64,000 nucleotides of DNA, from the NCBI GenBank assembly GCA_023390335.1, contig JAEWCZ010000017.1, positions 1-64,000 of the forward strand, in the 5' to 3' direction. Below, piece after piece: positions 1 through 12,300 of the stretch. Under the pieces are notes generated by a model. The model worked only from the letters and a program-made list of their open reading frames with translations. It searched no databases and was not told the DNA's origin. A program made the position numbers and the translations under genes. This stretch comes from Bacillota bacterium. Its GTDB lineage: Bacteria > Bacillota > Clostridia > Acetivibrionales > DSM-1351. Each line of letters starts with the position of its first letter. Positions within the stretch are counted from its first letter, which is position 1.

Positions 1-2574
1 TCAAGCTTTAAAATCACTCCAAAGGACAACGTTTTGCAGTTTGCAAACATATCCTTTGACGCATCCGTTTGGGAAATGTCTATGGGGTTGTTGACGGGAG
101 CGACGCTGGTAGTTGTTCCGTCAGAATATATTATGGACACGGTCTTGTTTGAGAAATATTGCAGAGACAATAATGTAACAGTGGCAACTCTGCCACCTCA
201 GTACTATCTGACCTTGAATGATTTTGCTCCAAGACTGCTGATAACGGCAGGTTCTGAATCCAGTAAGAAGATAATAGAAAAAACAGGTGACAATACAAGT
301 TATATAAACGCATACGGACCTACAGAAACCACGGTTTGTGCCACACACTGGGAGTATGTGAAATCGGAAACCGTAAGAGACAGCATTCCGATTGGAAAAC
401 CAATACCAAATACAAAGGTTTACATATTAAACGGTACGGATTTATGCGGTATCGGAATGCCGGGAGAACTATGCATTGCAGGTGCCGGAATAGCAAGAGG
501 ATACTTGAACCGTCCTGAACTGACCCAAGAGCGATTCATTGACAATCCTTATGGCAAGGGTAAAATCTACCGCTCAGGGGATTTGGCAAGATGGCTTCCC
601 GATGGAAATATTGAATATCTAGGCAGAATAGATGAGCAGGTGAAGATACGAGGATATCGTATTGAATTGGGAGAGATAGACAGTGTTCTGAAAAGTTTGA
701 ACGAAATAATAGATGCTGTCACTATTATCCGGGAACAAAACAATGAAAAATTCCTTTGCTCTTACATCGTATCTGATCTGAAACAAAATACAGACAGCAT
801 AAGGGAGCAGATAAAAAATATACTGCCGGAGTATATGGTGCCGTCTTTTATAATGCAGGTAGAAAGCATAGCGCTTAACCGTAACGGAAAAGTAAATAAA
901 GACCTGCTTCCGGAAATACATACTGCCAGAGAGGAAGATTATACGCCTCCTCAAAATGAGGATGAAAAAGTTCTATGTCAGACCTTCGAAGAAATACTAT
1001 CTCTTGATAAAGTCAGTGTAAACGTTGACTTTTTCGAACTCGGAGGAGATTCCATAAAGGCAATAAGGATTATATCCAAATTGAAGGATCTAGGATATAG
1101 AGTATCCGTTAAGGATATTATGCTGGGCAGGAGTATAAGAAATATATCAAAATATATTAAGAAAGAAACAGGTGTTATATTACAAGATGCCGGGGAACTC
1201 ACAGGCGAAGTTAAGCTTACACCTATTCAAAAATTATTTTATAAATGGGAACTGTCAAATCTAAACCACCTGAATCAATCAGTTATGGTAAAGACCCAAC
1301 ACTTTGACAGGGAGGCACTAAAGGCTGTGCTGGGTGAAATAGCCATTCACCATGATATGCTTAGGGCAGTTTTCTGCGATGGAAGACAAAATGTTCTAAG
1401 CGTGGAAGAGAGCAGCCTTTATGAACTTGAAGAATATGATGTTTCCCATATCCCATTTGAAAAGGTGCAAGAGTATATAAGTGAGAAGTGCAATATAATA
1501 CAAGGCTCTTTTGACTTAGAAAAAGGCCCGTTAATGAAAGCTGTTTTATTCACAGTTGATAAAGAAGAACATTTAATGCTTTGTATACATCATCTGGTAG
1601 TTGATGGAGTGTCTTGGAGAATAATCCTTGATGACTTGAACAACGGCTACAAACAGTATATATCAAGTCATGAAATAAAGCTTCCACCTAAATCTGCCTC
1701 ATACAAAAGCTGGTCTGAAAAACTGGAACAGTATTCTAAAAGCCAGGAGATACTGTCTCAATTGGAATATTGGAATAATGTAAAAAATAAAGTTAAGGAG
1801 TTTTCTTTAGGCGAAAGATTTTTTGCATCAGAAGCCAAGCAAGAGAGAAATTTGATTAAAGAAAAAATATGTCTGGATCAGGAGTTTACATATAAGCTTA
1901 CTCGTTCTGCTTGGAGAAAATATAATACTGAGATAAACGACCTATTGCTGACGGCTTTGGGCTGTACCCTTTATAAAGCAACACAGGCGGATAATATTGC
2001 AATTACACTGGAAAGCCATGGCAGACATGAAATTGATTCTTCCATACAAATAGAACGGACGGTAGGATGGTTTACAAACATTTATCCGGTTGTGCTTGCC
2101 ATTTCGGGAGATTTGAAAAAAGACATTATTTCAGTAAAAGAAACTCTCAGGAAGGTTCCTGACAACGGTATCGGGTTTGGTTTGATTAAAGAAATGGATG
2201 GCGTGAAAACGGAGGTTGGTTTTAATTATCTTGGGGAAATCAATGAATCAGACACTTTTGCCGGTGCGGAGATAAAAAGTTCAGAATTTACAACAGGGGA
2301 AGACCGAGGAAGGGACAATTATTTTGATAGCTCAATACTGATTGACGGTCAAATAGTTAACGGGGAGCTAGTCTTTGAAATCCTTTATGATTGCAGTAAA
2401 TACGGTAATGAGTTTATTAAACTAATTAAAAAGGAATTCAAGAATACGTTGGAGGAGATTATTTTACATTGCACTGAAAACGATGAGGTCATAAAAACTG
2501 TATCTGACGTTGGTGCAGAAAGCTTGGAGGATTTTGAACTGGATGAGCTGAGCAAATTGATGGACTTATTGTAA
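1..2574 (+). CDS. Nonribosomal peptide synthetase, C-terminal part (A-PCP-E), 5' end outside window
   Basis: The reading frame is open from the first base, so only the last 857 residues are visible. The adenylation domain is entered just before core motif A4 (FDASVWE); the A5 (YGPTE), A7 (YRSGD) and A8-type motifs follow. The pocket residues I read against GrsA are DAWTIAAVC plus the A10 lysine, a Phe-type code. The carrier domain has GGDS with the phosphopantetheine serine at fragment residue 351. It is followed by an epimerization domain with HHLVVDGVSW at about residue 530, so the protein should present a D-aminoacyl (probably D-Phe) peptide. The last about 17 residues, rich in Leu, Asp and Glu and ending in LMDLL, resemble the donor communication helix that follows terminal E domains in tyrocidine-type synthetases. 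The type II thioesterase starts 29 nt downstream and the seven-module synthetase follows, so this is one operon. Substrate assignment is inference from family rules. Confidence 0.95.
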   Translation, partial: SSFKITPKDNVLQFANISFDASVWEMSMGLLTGATLVVVPSEYIMDTVLFEKYCRDNNVTVATLPPQYYLTLNDFAPRLLITAGSESSKKIIEKTGDNTSYINAYGPTETTVCATHWEYVKSETVRDSIPIGKPIPNTKVYILNGTDLCGIGMPGELCIAGAGIARGYLNRPELTQERFIDNPYGKGKIYRSGDLARWLPDGNIEYLGRIDEQVKIRGYRIELGEIDSVLKSLNEIIDAVTIIREQNNEKFLCSYIVSDLKQNTDSIREQIKNILPEYMVPSFIMQVESIALNRNGKVNKDLLPEIHTAREEDYTPPQNEDEKVLCQTFEEILSLDKVSVNVDFFELGGDSIKAIRIISKLKDLGYRVSVKDIMLGRSIRNISKYIKKETGVILQDAGELTGEVKLTPIQKLFYKWELSNLNHLNQSVMVKTQHFDREALKAVLGEIAIHHDMLRAVFCDGRQNVLSVEESSLYELEEYDVSHIPFEKVQEYISEKCNIIQGSFDLEKGPLMKAVLFTVDKEEHLMLCIHHLVVDGVSWRIILDDLNNGYKQYISSHEIKLPPKSASYKSWSEKLEQYSKSQEILSQLEYWNNVKNKVKEFSLGERFFASEAKQERNLIKEKICLDQEFTYKLTRSAWRKYNTEINDLLLTALGCTLYKATQADNIAITLESHGRHEIDSSIQIERTVGWFTNIYPVVLAISGDLKKDIISVKETLRKVPDNGIGFGLIKEMDGVKTEVGFNYLGEINESDTFAGAEIKSSEFTTGEDRGRDNYFDSSILIDGQIVNGELVFEILYDCSKYGNEFIKLIKKEFKNTLEEIILHCTENDEVIKTVSDVGAESLEDFELDELSKLMDLL

Positions 2575-2603
2575 ATCATAAAAAAATATCAGGAGTGATT
2601 GCT

Positions 2604-3308
2604 ATGATAAAACTATTTTGTATTCCATATTCAGGGGCATCTGCCACGGTCTATGCCAAATGGACTAAGCTTATAACTAAAGAAATCAAGGTATTCCCTT
2701 TGGAACTTGCAGGAAGGGGAAGAAGATTCAACGACAAATTCTACAATGATATAAATGAAGCCGCAGAGGATTTATCCAATACTATTATTAACGAGGCCAA
2801 AGACACTGATTACGCCCTGTTTGGTCATAGTATGGGAGCTCGTGTAACATACGAAGTATACTATAAGTTAATGGAAAAAGGCTTTAAGCAACCTGTTAAG
2901 ATTTTCTTTTCGGGTTCCAAGGCACCACATCTTCCTCAGAATGAATTAAAAAGATATAAATTACCCGATGAACAATTCAAGCAAGTGGTTTTACAATACG
3001 GTGGCAATAGCGAAGATGTATTCAAAAACAAGGAATTATGTGATTTGTTCATTCCGGTTTTAAGAGCGGATTTCCGTATATATGAGGAACACCAATTTAC
3101 TCCAGGCAGAGAAAAAATCAAAACAGATGTAGTAGCTTATTATGGCAGAAATGACAGTAGTGTTACTTATGATGACATGGCTGCATGGCAGGAGGTTGCG
3201 GGCTCCAGCTTTAAGCTGGTGGCATTTAACGGGTCGCACTTCTATCTGAATGAAGATGTTAATGGAATAACGGCTTCAATCAACACAGAACTGTCAGAAC
3301 AAAAATAA
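2604..3308 (+). CDS. Type II thioesterase of the NRPS cluster
   Basis: A 234-residue alpha/beta hydrolase of the external thioesterase family (SrfAD/GrsT/TycF type). The nucleophile motif GHSMG places Ser76. The other likely triad members are Asp184 (in GRND) and His212 (in GSH), and the length is normal for the family. Such enzymes clear mis-primed or stalled acyl groups from carrier domains. I chose ATG 2604, which has AGGAG eight bases upstream, over an in-frame GTG at 2595 that overlaps that ribosome binding site. The gene lies between two synthetase genes, 29 nt after the first and 45 nt before the second, so it is co-transcribed. Because the last synthetase has no integrated thioesterase, this protein may also take part in product release; that is inference. 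Confidence 0.94.
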   Translation: MIKLFCIPYSGASATVYAKWTKLITKEIKVFPLELAGRGRRFNDKFYNDINEAAEDLSNTIINEAKDTDYALFGHSMGARVTYEVYYKLMEKGFKQPVKIFFSGSKAPHLPQNELKRYKLPDEQFKQVVLQYGGNSEDVFKNKELCDLFIPVLRADFRIYEEHQFTPGREKIKTDVVAYYGRNDSSVTYDDMAAWQEVAGSSFKLVAFNGSHFYLNEDVNGITASINTELSEQK

Positions 3309-3353
3309 TACTATTGCTTAAGGTATGAATATAAAAACTGGGGAGTGTTATAC

Positions 3354-6300
3354 ATGAGCAAAGAGATAAACAATAAGGTCGAAGGTATATATCTTTTGAC
3401 TTCCATGCAGGAAGGAATGTTATTTTATAAAAATCTTAATGAACAAGATACCAGCTATTTCATACAATCTGTATTGAATCTGAAGGGTATCATTGACATA
3501 AAAAACATTCAGGAAGCTATTGATTTATTGGCCGTTAAACATGATGCATTGAGAACTGCATTTTTATATAAAAAGGTTGTAAAGCCGCGTCAGGTAGTTA
3601 TGACGGAAAGAAAGCTTGAAAATCAGTACATTGATTTGTCAAATATTCAAGATAAAATCACTGAATTAGAAAAAATCAAAAAAGAGGATATTGCCAGAGG
3701 ATTTGATTTATCCAGAGATCCTTTAATGAGAGCTATACTTGTAAAAATCAGTAATGACGAATATAAAATGATATGGAGTTTTCACCATATAATTATGGAT
3801 GGCTGGTGCTTTTCCTTAATTCTTAAAGATTTTATGTCAAATTACGACCGACTGCTAAAGGGCAGTTCAAGAGAAGAACTCGTAAAGGAAATCAAGGAGT
3901 GCAATAAAGGACGGACGAGCTATGGTGAATATTTAAAATGGTTGGAAAAACAGGATAGAAAAGAAGGTTTGGAGTTCTGGAAGGAAGTTCTTGAAGAATA
4001 TGGGAGTACTGCGGATGTTATTCCCCAGACTGCAGGGATGACAACTGGGGAACAGGTTAAAACTGCTGAACTGCGTGTAGCGAAAGAGTTGTGCAGTGCA
4101 ATAAAAGAAATTAGCAAGCAGAACAAAGTAACGGTTAATACATATCTGGAAGTTGCCTGGGGTGTATTACTACAGAAATATAACAGAACAAATGATGTTG
4201 TTTTCGGGAAAGTTGTTTCGGGAAGAAATGCAGATTTAAAAGGAATAAACGAAACGGTAGGTCTTTTCATAAATACAATACCTGCCCGTATTAAAGCAGA
4301 GGAAAATATTTCAGTAAAAGAACTGGTTGACCGAACAATGGAGCAATCAGTACTAAGCTCCAATTATGTATATAATTCCCTTGCTGATATTCAGGAAATT
4401 ACTGGGCTTGGCAAGGACTTGATAAAGACGCTGTTTGTATTTGAAAATTATTATGTAGACAAAGAGTCATATGAAAAGGGTATAGATGATTTAAGCATGC
4501 AAATGGAATCGGCCAGAGAGCAGACAAACTATGCCATTTCATTCAAAGCCTCTTTTTCAGATCAGGGATTTTTGGCATCTGGTGAGGACAGTTTAGATTT
4601 AAGTATCATGTATGACCCTAAAAAATATACATATCAGGAGATAGAGCAATTACTCAGAAGATATGAAATTATTCTGACTCAGATTCTTTATAAGCAGGAT
4701 ATAAGAGTATCAGACCTTGAATTGATTTCGAAAGAAGAAATAGACCAGATAAAATACGTATTTAACAATACAGATAAAGACTATCCTCAAAATTTATGTG
4801 TACATGAATTATTTGAAAAGCAGGCAAAAGAAAATCCTGATAATATAGCAGCATCATTTAAAGGAACGGAAATAACTTACCATGAGCTGAATTCAAAAGC
4901 CAACCAGATTGCAAGAAAACTAAAAGAACTTGGAGTAATGCCTAAAGACACAGTTGTAATCATGGCTGAACGAAGCATAGAACTTCTGATTGCGTTGTAC
5001 GCAGTCATGAAGGCAGGAGGTACATATATTCCGGTGGATCCCACTTATCCTCAGGAAAGATTGGAATATATCGTAAGTGACTGTAAACCCAAGGCGATAC
5101 TGTCACGCAGGGAGTGTGTGAATTTCAATACAGATGTGCCCTTCATATCATTAACTGATGAGAGTAATTATACATGTGAGGAAACAAATCTACCAATAGT
5201 AAATTCACCTGATGACCCGGTATATATTATTTATACCTCGGGAACCACCGGGAAGCCAAAAGGAGTTGTGGTAAGACATAAATCCGTTGTCAACCATTTA
5301 TATATTATTAGGGACAGATTTTACAAGGGTGATGTAGGAGTAACACCTTTGTTTACCAACCCTTCATTTGACTTGACAGTTCCATCCATATTTGGACCGG
5401 TTTCCTTTGGAAGCAAATGCTTTATTTATGAAAATATTGACGATGGTATAGCAGATATTTTCAAAAACGATGAAATTGCATTGGTTAAGCTTACTCCATC
5501 CTTGCTTAAAACAATCTGTATGGATAAGAATTTGAAAAAGCCTAAAAATCTGAAATGCATTGTTCTTGGAGGAGAAAAACTGGACAAAGCGCTTTTAAAC
5601 AAAGCCTATGACCTTCTTGGGGGAGAGGTTGAAATTCATAATGAATACGGCCCCACAGAAGCCACTGTTTTTGCCACCAGTACACTTATGGAAAAAGATA
5701 GTGAAAAAATCGTTACAATAGGAAATCCCGTAGAAAATTTGCATATTTATATTCTGGATGGTATCAGGCTTTGCGGTATCGGCATCGTAGGAGAGCTATG
5801 CATCAGCGGCATAGGTTTGGCTACGGGATATTTGAATAAACCTGAACTAACAGCAGAAAAGTTTATAGATAATCCATTTGAAGAAGGAAAGCTGTATAGG
5901 TCAGGGGATTTAGCACGCTGGCTGCCTGACGGTACTATTGAATTTATTGACAGAATTGATGATCAGGTAAAAATCAGAGGGTTCAGAATTGAAACCGCCG
6001 AAATAGAAAATGTTCTCCGTACCATCGAAGGTATCAATGATGCGGTAGTAATACCAAGGAAAGACGAAAACGGAGAAAATGAGCTTTATGCTTACCTTGT
6101 GTCAGATATAGCCATGAAATATGATCAAGTAAGGGAGAAAATGAGAAGAATACTCCCCGATTACATGATACCTAATTATATGATGACAATCGATGAAATA
6201 CCGCTTACTTTGAACGGAAAGATTGACAAAAGAAAGCTGCCGGTTATAGATGTCAAGAGCAGTACAGAATATCTGGCTCCAAGAAATGATATGGAAAAAA

Positions 6301-9300
6301 GTATTTGCGGCATATTTGAGGAGGTCTTAAATAAAGAAAAAATAGGCGTCCGGGACAACTTCTTTGAAATTGGAGGACATAGCCTGAGAGCTACCCGAGT
6401 CATAAACCAGATTGAGATCAATACCGGAATAAGACTTCCGTTACAGCTTATATTCAGCAAATCAACAGCTGAAGAAATTGCAAAGGAACTGGCTGCACAG
6501 ATGGAAGGTCAGTATACTTCCATACCCAAAGCTGAAGCTAAAAAATATTATCCTATGTCATCAACTCAAAAGAGAATGTACTTTATGTACCAGATTGATG
6601 AATCCGGTATTTCGTATAATATGCCAAACATTATGCGGGTCAGGGGCAGTCTGGACATTGAAAAGCTAAAGGATGCTTTTTCATATCTTCTGCACAGGCA
6701 TGAGATTTTAAGAACAGAGTTCCACATGCAGGACGGCAATATGGTTCAGGAAATCCACGAAAAGCCAGTTATTGATTTTACATATACTGAAACCCAACTG
6801 CCTATTAATGAACTTGCAGAAGCATTCGTCAGAAGATTTGAACTGGAAAAGCTTCCGCTGATAAGAATGCAGGTTGCAAAAACAAATGATGATGAAATGT
6901 ACATTCTTCTTGATATGCATCATATTGTTTCAGATGGTGTAAGTGAAGGTGTATTTATTAATGAACTCTTGAAACGCTATAATAATATGGAACTGGAAGA
7001 ACTCAGAATCCAATACAAGGATTATAGTGAGTGGATGAATACCAGAGACTTTTCCAAGCAAAAAGAATTCTGGATAAAGACCTTTGAGGGAGAAATTCCT
7101 GTTATTGACCTGCCCAATGACTTTACCCGCCCACAAAATCGCAGTTACAAAGGTAAAATGGTAAAAACGTCATTCGGCAAAGAAATTAAAGATCAAATTA
7201 TGAAGGTTTCAAAGAGCACAGGTTCAACAGAGTATATGATACTATTGTCTGCCGTTATGATTTTGCTTGGCAAATACAGTCGGCAGGAAGATATCGTTGT
7301 GGGAAGTCCTATATCCGGAAGAACTCACAAGGATATTGAAAATATGATGGGTATGTTTATCAATACACTTGCGATGAGGGCAAGACCCCGTAAAGAGGAG
7401 ACGGTTCTTGGATTTATTAATACCGTAAAGGAAATGACTCTGCAAGCTTATGAAAATCAGGAATACCCCTTTGAGCAACTTGTAGAAGATCTTAATATTC
7501 AAAGTGAAATTTCAAGAAATGCTCTTTTTGATGTAATGTTTGTATATCAGAATTATGAAAAGCGCAACTTGAAATCAAAGGAACTTACTCTTGAGGCTTG
7601 CGCTCCTGAAATAGATATTGAAAAGTTTGATTTGACAATACATGTAGACGTTGCTGATGATGAATACCTTGTTGCATTCAGCTATTGTTTGGATTTGTTT
7701 TGCGAAGATTCAATCAGAATCATGATGAAGCATCTGGAAGTAATTCTATGCAGTATGATGGCAGATACCAATCAAAAAATCAAGGATGTAGGAATTCTTA
7801 CTGTTGACGAGAAGGATCAGGTAATCCATCAGTTTAATAATACATTGGAATCTTACCCACTTGAAAGAACTGTAATTGAGATGTTTGAAGAGCAGGTAAA
7901 AAGATGTCCTGATAGTATTGCACTGGAGTATGGTGACATACAGTTAACATATAGTGAGCTTAATGCAAGAGCAAATTGTATTGCCTCCAAATTGAGAAAT
8001 CTCGGAGTAAAAAACGACGACAGAGTAGCGATAATTGCAGAACGAAGTATTGAGACAGTTCTCGGTATTGTGGCTGTTTTAAAGGCCGGAGGAGCGTATG
8101 TTCCAGTTGATCCCGGCTATCCTGTGGACAGGATACAGTTTATGCTTGAGGATTGTAGTCCAAAAGCAATACTCATGGGCAAGACGGAACAATCCGTTAA
8201 AGATTGCATAATGGCATTAAATATAGAAAAAATAGATTTAACAAACAAAGAAAATTACAGTGTCATACAAGAAAACATGCCTTTAATTTGTAATGAGGAT
8301 AATCTTGTTTACATTATTTATACCTCAGGAACCACAGGTAAACCGAAGGGCGTAATGATTGAACACAGATCCTTGATGAATTATATTACATATTCCAGAA
8401 ACAGTTATGTAAAGTCGGATATTTGCATGCCATTTTTCACGAATCCGAGCTTTGATTTAACACAGACATCTATATTCCTGCCATTATGCTTTGGCGGAAA
8501 ATTAGTAGTATATAATGATACGGTTGATAATGACATAAACAATATATTCAGAAATCAGGAGTTGACGTCAGTAAAGCTAACACCATTACATTTGAAGGAA
8601 GCTGCGGCACTTCAGAATGTGGGCAAACTACCTAATTTAAATTCACTTATACTCGGTGGAGAGGAACTGGATTCACATACTTCAAAACTTATAGTAGAGA
8701 AATATGGGGAGCACATAGATATACATAATGAGTACGGACCAACGGAAACTACTATAGGCTGCTGCGACTATATATACCATAAAAAGGTTAAAACCAGAAC
8801 TGTATCAATCGGTAAGCCAATTGCAAACACCCAGATATTTATTATGAATGATGCGGCACCTTGCGGTATCGGAGTACCAGGAGAATTATGTATAGCAGGT
8901 ATTGGTGTGGCAAGAGGGTACTTGAACAGACCTGAATTAAATGCAGAGAAATTCATTGATAATCCTTTCGGTGAGGGGAAAATGTACCGTTCAGGAGATT
9001 TGGCCCGTTGGACCTCTGATGGGAACCTTGAATATATGGGAAGAATTGATGAACAGGTAAAAATCAGAGGCTTCAGAGTTGAGCCCGGTGAAATAGAAAA
9101 TGTTATTAAGAAATATGAAGATATAAAAGAAGCGGTTGTAATTGCAAGAGAAAAGGATGGGATAAAGTATCTGCTTGCATACGTAGTTTCTGATAAGACT
9201 ATAGACATCGGTAAAATTAAAAATCTGTTAAACAGTGAACTGCCCAATTACATGGTGCCGGCAAGAATAATGCAAATTGAAGCTTTACCAATGAACAAAA

Positions 9301-12300
9301 ACGGAAAACTGGACAAGAACAGTCTGCCGGAAATTGAGCTGTCAGGTTCCGATGAATATGAAGCACCTCGTAATGAGACTGAAGAGAAAATATGCGGGAT
9401 TTTTAAGGAAATTCTTGGGGTACAGAAAGTGGGAATACATGATGGGTTCTTTGATCTTGGAGGACATTCCCTCAGTGCGACCAAACTTGTTAACCGCATA
9501 GGTTCTGAGTTGGGGGTTAAAGTTCCTCTGAAAACCATTTTCAAGGCCGGAAGTCCTGCGGAAATAGCCAAAGAACTGGATAAGTTAAGAGAAGACATAT
9601 ATTCACCGATTCCGATGGCAAAAGATATGGAGTACTATCCAATGTCTTCAGCCCAGAAGCGTTTGTATCTAATTAACCAAATCGGTGATGTATCAACTGT
9701 ATATAATATTTCCGGTTCATTTTCTCTCAGCGGTGAGTTTGATGAAATGAAAATAAAGCACGCAGTTGAGAAAATGACAGAACGCCATGAAATATTAAGA
9801 ACAAGCTTTCATATGTTAAATGGCGAAATGGTCCAAAAAATAAGTCAGACTAATAAAATAGATTTTTCAGTTATTGAAGATGGTAAAACGGAACTAAGTA
9901 AGCTACAGGATGATTTCAGAAAGCCCTTTGACCTTCAGGAAGCACCTCTTATGAGAGTTTGTGCGGTAAAAAAGGAAAATGAGACAGTCCTCCTGGTTGA
10001 TATACACCACATCATATCAGACGGTATGAGCATGGATATATTGAAGGATGAGCTGCTGAAGCTGTATTCAGGTGAAGAACTTGATGAAATACGAGTTCAC
10101 TATAAGGATTACAGCCAATGGATGAATCAAAGGGATTTATCAAGACAAAAAGAATATTGGGTTAGTCGATTCAATGATGAGATACCTGTTTTAAATCTGC
10201 CTCTAGACTACAAGAGACCTTCCATTCAGTCATTTAACGGCGGTGGTGTTAGTACTTTTATAGGGCCTGACCGGACTGCGGCTATCAAAAATCTGGCACG
10301 CAGAACTGGAACAACGGAATATATGGTACTACTTAGTGCTGTATTCATTTTGCTTGGAAAATACAGCAGGCAAGACGATATTACAGTAGGTACCCCGGTT
10401 TCCGGAAGAACCCATAAGGATACAGAAGGTATGTTGGGTATGTTCGTTAATACCCTTGTGATGAGAGCAAAACCCGAAACAACAAAACAGTATACTGATT
10501 TCTTGTCAGAGATAAGGGAAATCTGTTTATCTGCATATGAAAATCAGGAGTTTCCTTTTGAAGAACTTCTGGAAGAAATCAAGGTTAACAGGGATATATC
10601 CCGTAACCCTCTATTTGATGTCATGTTTTCAGTGCAGAATAACAGGAATTTTGATGATGAATTTGAAGGTATAAATATAAATGAAACTACAGAAGTTTTA
10701 AACCACAATATTGCAAAATTTGATTTGGCTATCAGTGCTGGTGAAAGTAATGGCGGATATCTGGTTCTGTTTGAATATTGCAGTGATCTATTTAAAAAAG
10801 AAAGCATACTTGCTATGGCCGGGCATTTTAAAAAGATTATTGATGAAATAACTGACAGGAACGACTTAACTATAGCAAAAATCAGTACTGTAACCAACGA
10901 AGAAAAGAACCTCATACTGAACGTATTTAATGATACCTCAAAGCAGTATGCAAAAGAAAAAACAGTAGTTGAATTATTTGAAGAGCATGTCAAAAATTCA
11001 CCTGACCGTATGGCAATAACTTATAAAGACACAAAATTAACATATTCAGAACTCAATAGCCGGGTAAACTGTGTTGCAGTCAGATTAAGAGAAATGGGCA
11101 TCCGACCGGATGATTTTGTGGCTGTAATGGCTGAACGAAGTATAGAAATGATAGTGGGTATGCTTGCGGTTATAAAGGCCGGAGGAGCTTATGTACCTAT
11201 AGATGCTTCATACCCTGCGGAAAGAATTGACTATATACTGGAGGACAGCAGAGCCAAAGCTGTACTACAATATAATGTTGATGTTGAAACAGATATTTCT
11301 GTCATTAATCTTGCAGAAAAGCAGCTTTGGGAAGGAACACAGGACAATCTTCCCGTTATAAATAAACCCAATGATCTGATGTATTTAATTTATACTTCAG
11401 GTACCTCCGGAAAACCTAAAGGAGTAATGTTGGAGCACAGGGGCGTTGTATCAATGACCTCCTATCTTGCCGACTTGTACAAAATGAGCGGGGATGATGT
11501 AGTTCTGCAGTTCGCAAACTGTATATTTGATGCGTCGGTTTGGGAGCTTACAATTTCACTGTTTACCGGAGCAAGTTTGTGCCTGATACCACAGGAAGTT
11601 ATAGCTGATGTAAAGTTATTTGAAGAATATGTAGAGGAACACAATGTTACAGTTACACTTCTCCCACCACAGTTCTGTCTACAGACCTCGGTAAACGGAC
11701 TCAGAGTATTGACCACCGGAGGTTCTGCAGCGAATAAAGAGGTTATAAGGAAGTATGGTGAAAAGACCAGATTTATAAACGCTTATGGCCCTACAGAGAA
11801 TACGGTACTTGCAACCCACTGGGAATATGTACCCAATACTGAAATACCAAATAATATCCCTATAGGAAAACCTATATACAACAGCAGGATATATATTCTC
11901 GATGGGAATAACTTGTGTGGTACTGGTATACCGGGTGAATTGTGTATTACAGGTGATGGAGTAGCAAGAGGATATTTGAATCTTCCGGATTTAACAAGTG
12001 AAAAGTTCATTGATAATCCCTTTGGAGAAGGGAAAATGTACAGGTCAGGGGACTTGGCACGCTGGTTGCCTGACGGAAATATAGAGTATCTCGGCAGAAT
12101 TGATGAACAGGTAAAAATCAGAGGCTTTAGAATAGAGCTCGAGGAAATAGAGAATGTTATCAGGAAAATACCGTATATAAACGACTCAGTAGCAATTGCC
12201 AAGCCGGATAGTAGCGGTGACAATGCCATTTATGCATATGTGGTATCTGATGAAGAGGTTGATTTAGGTGCATTAAAGGATGCAATCAGAAAATCCCTGC

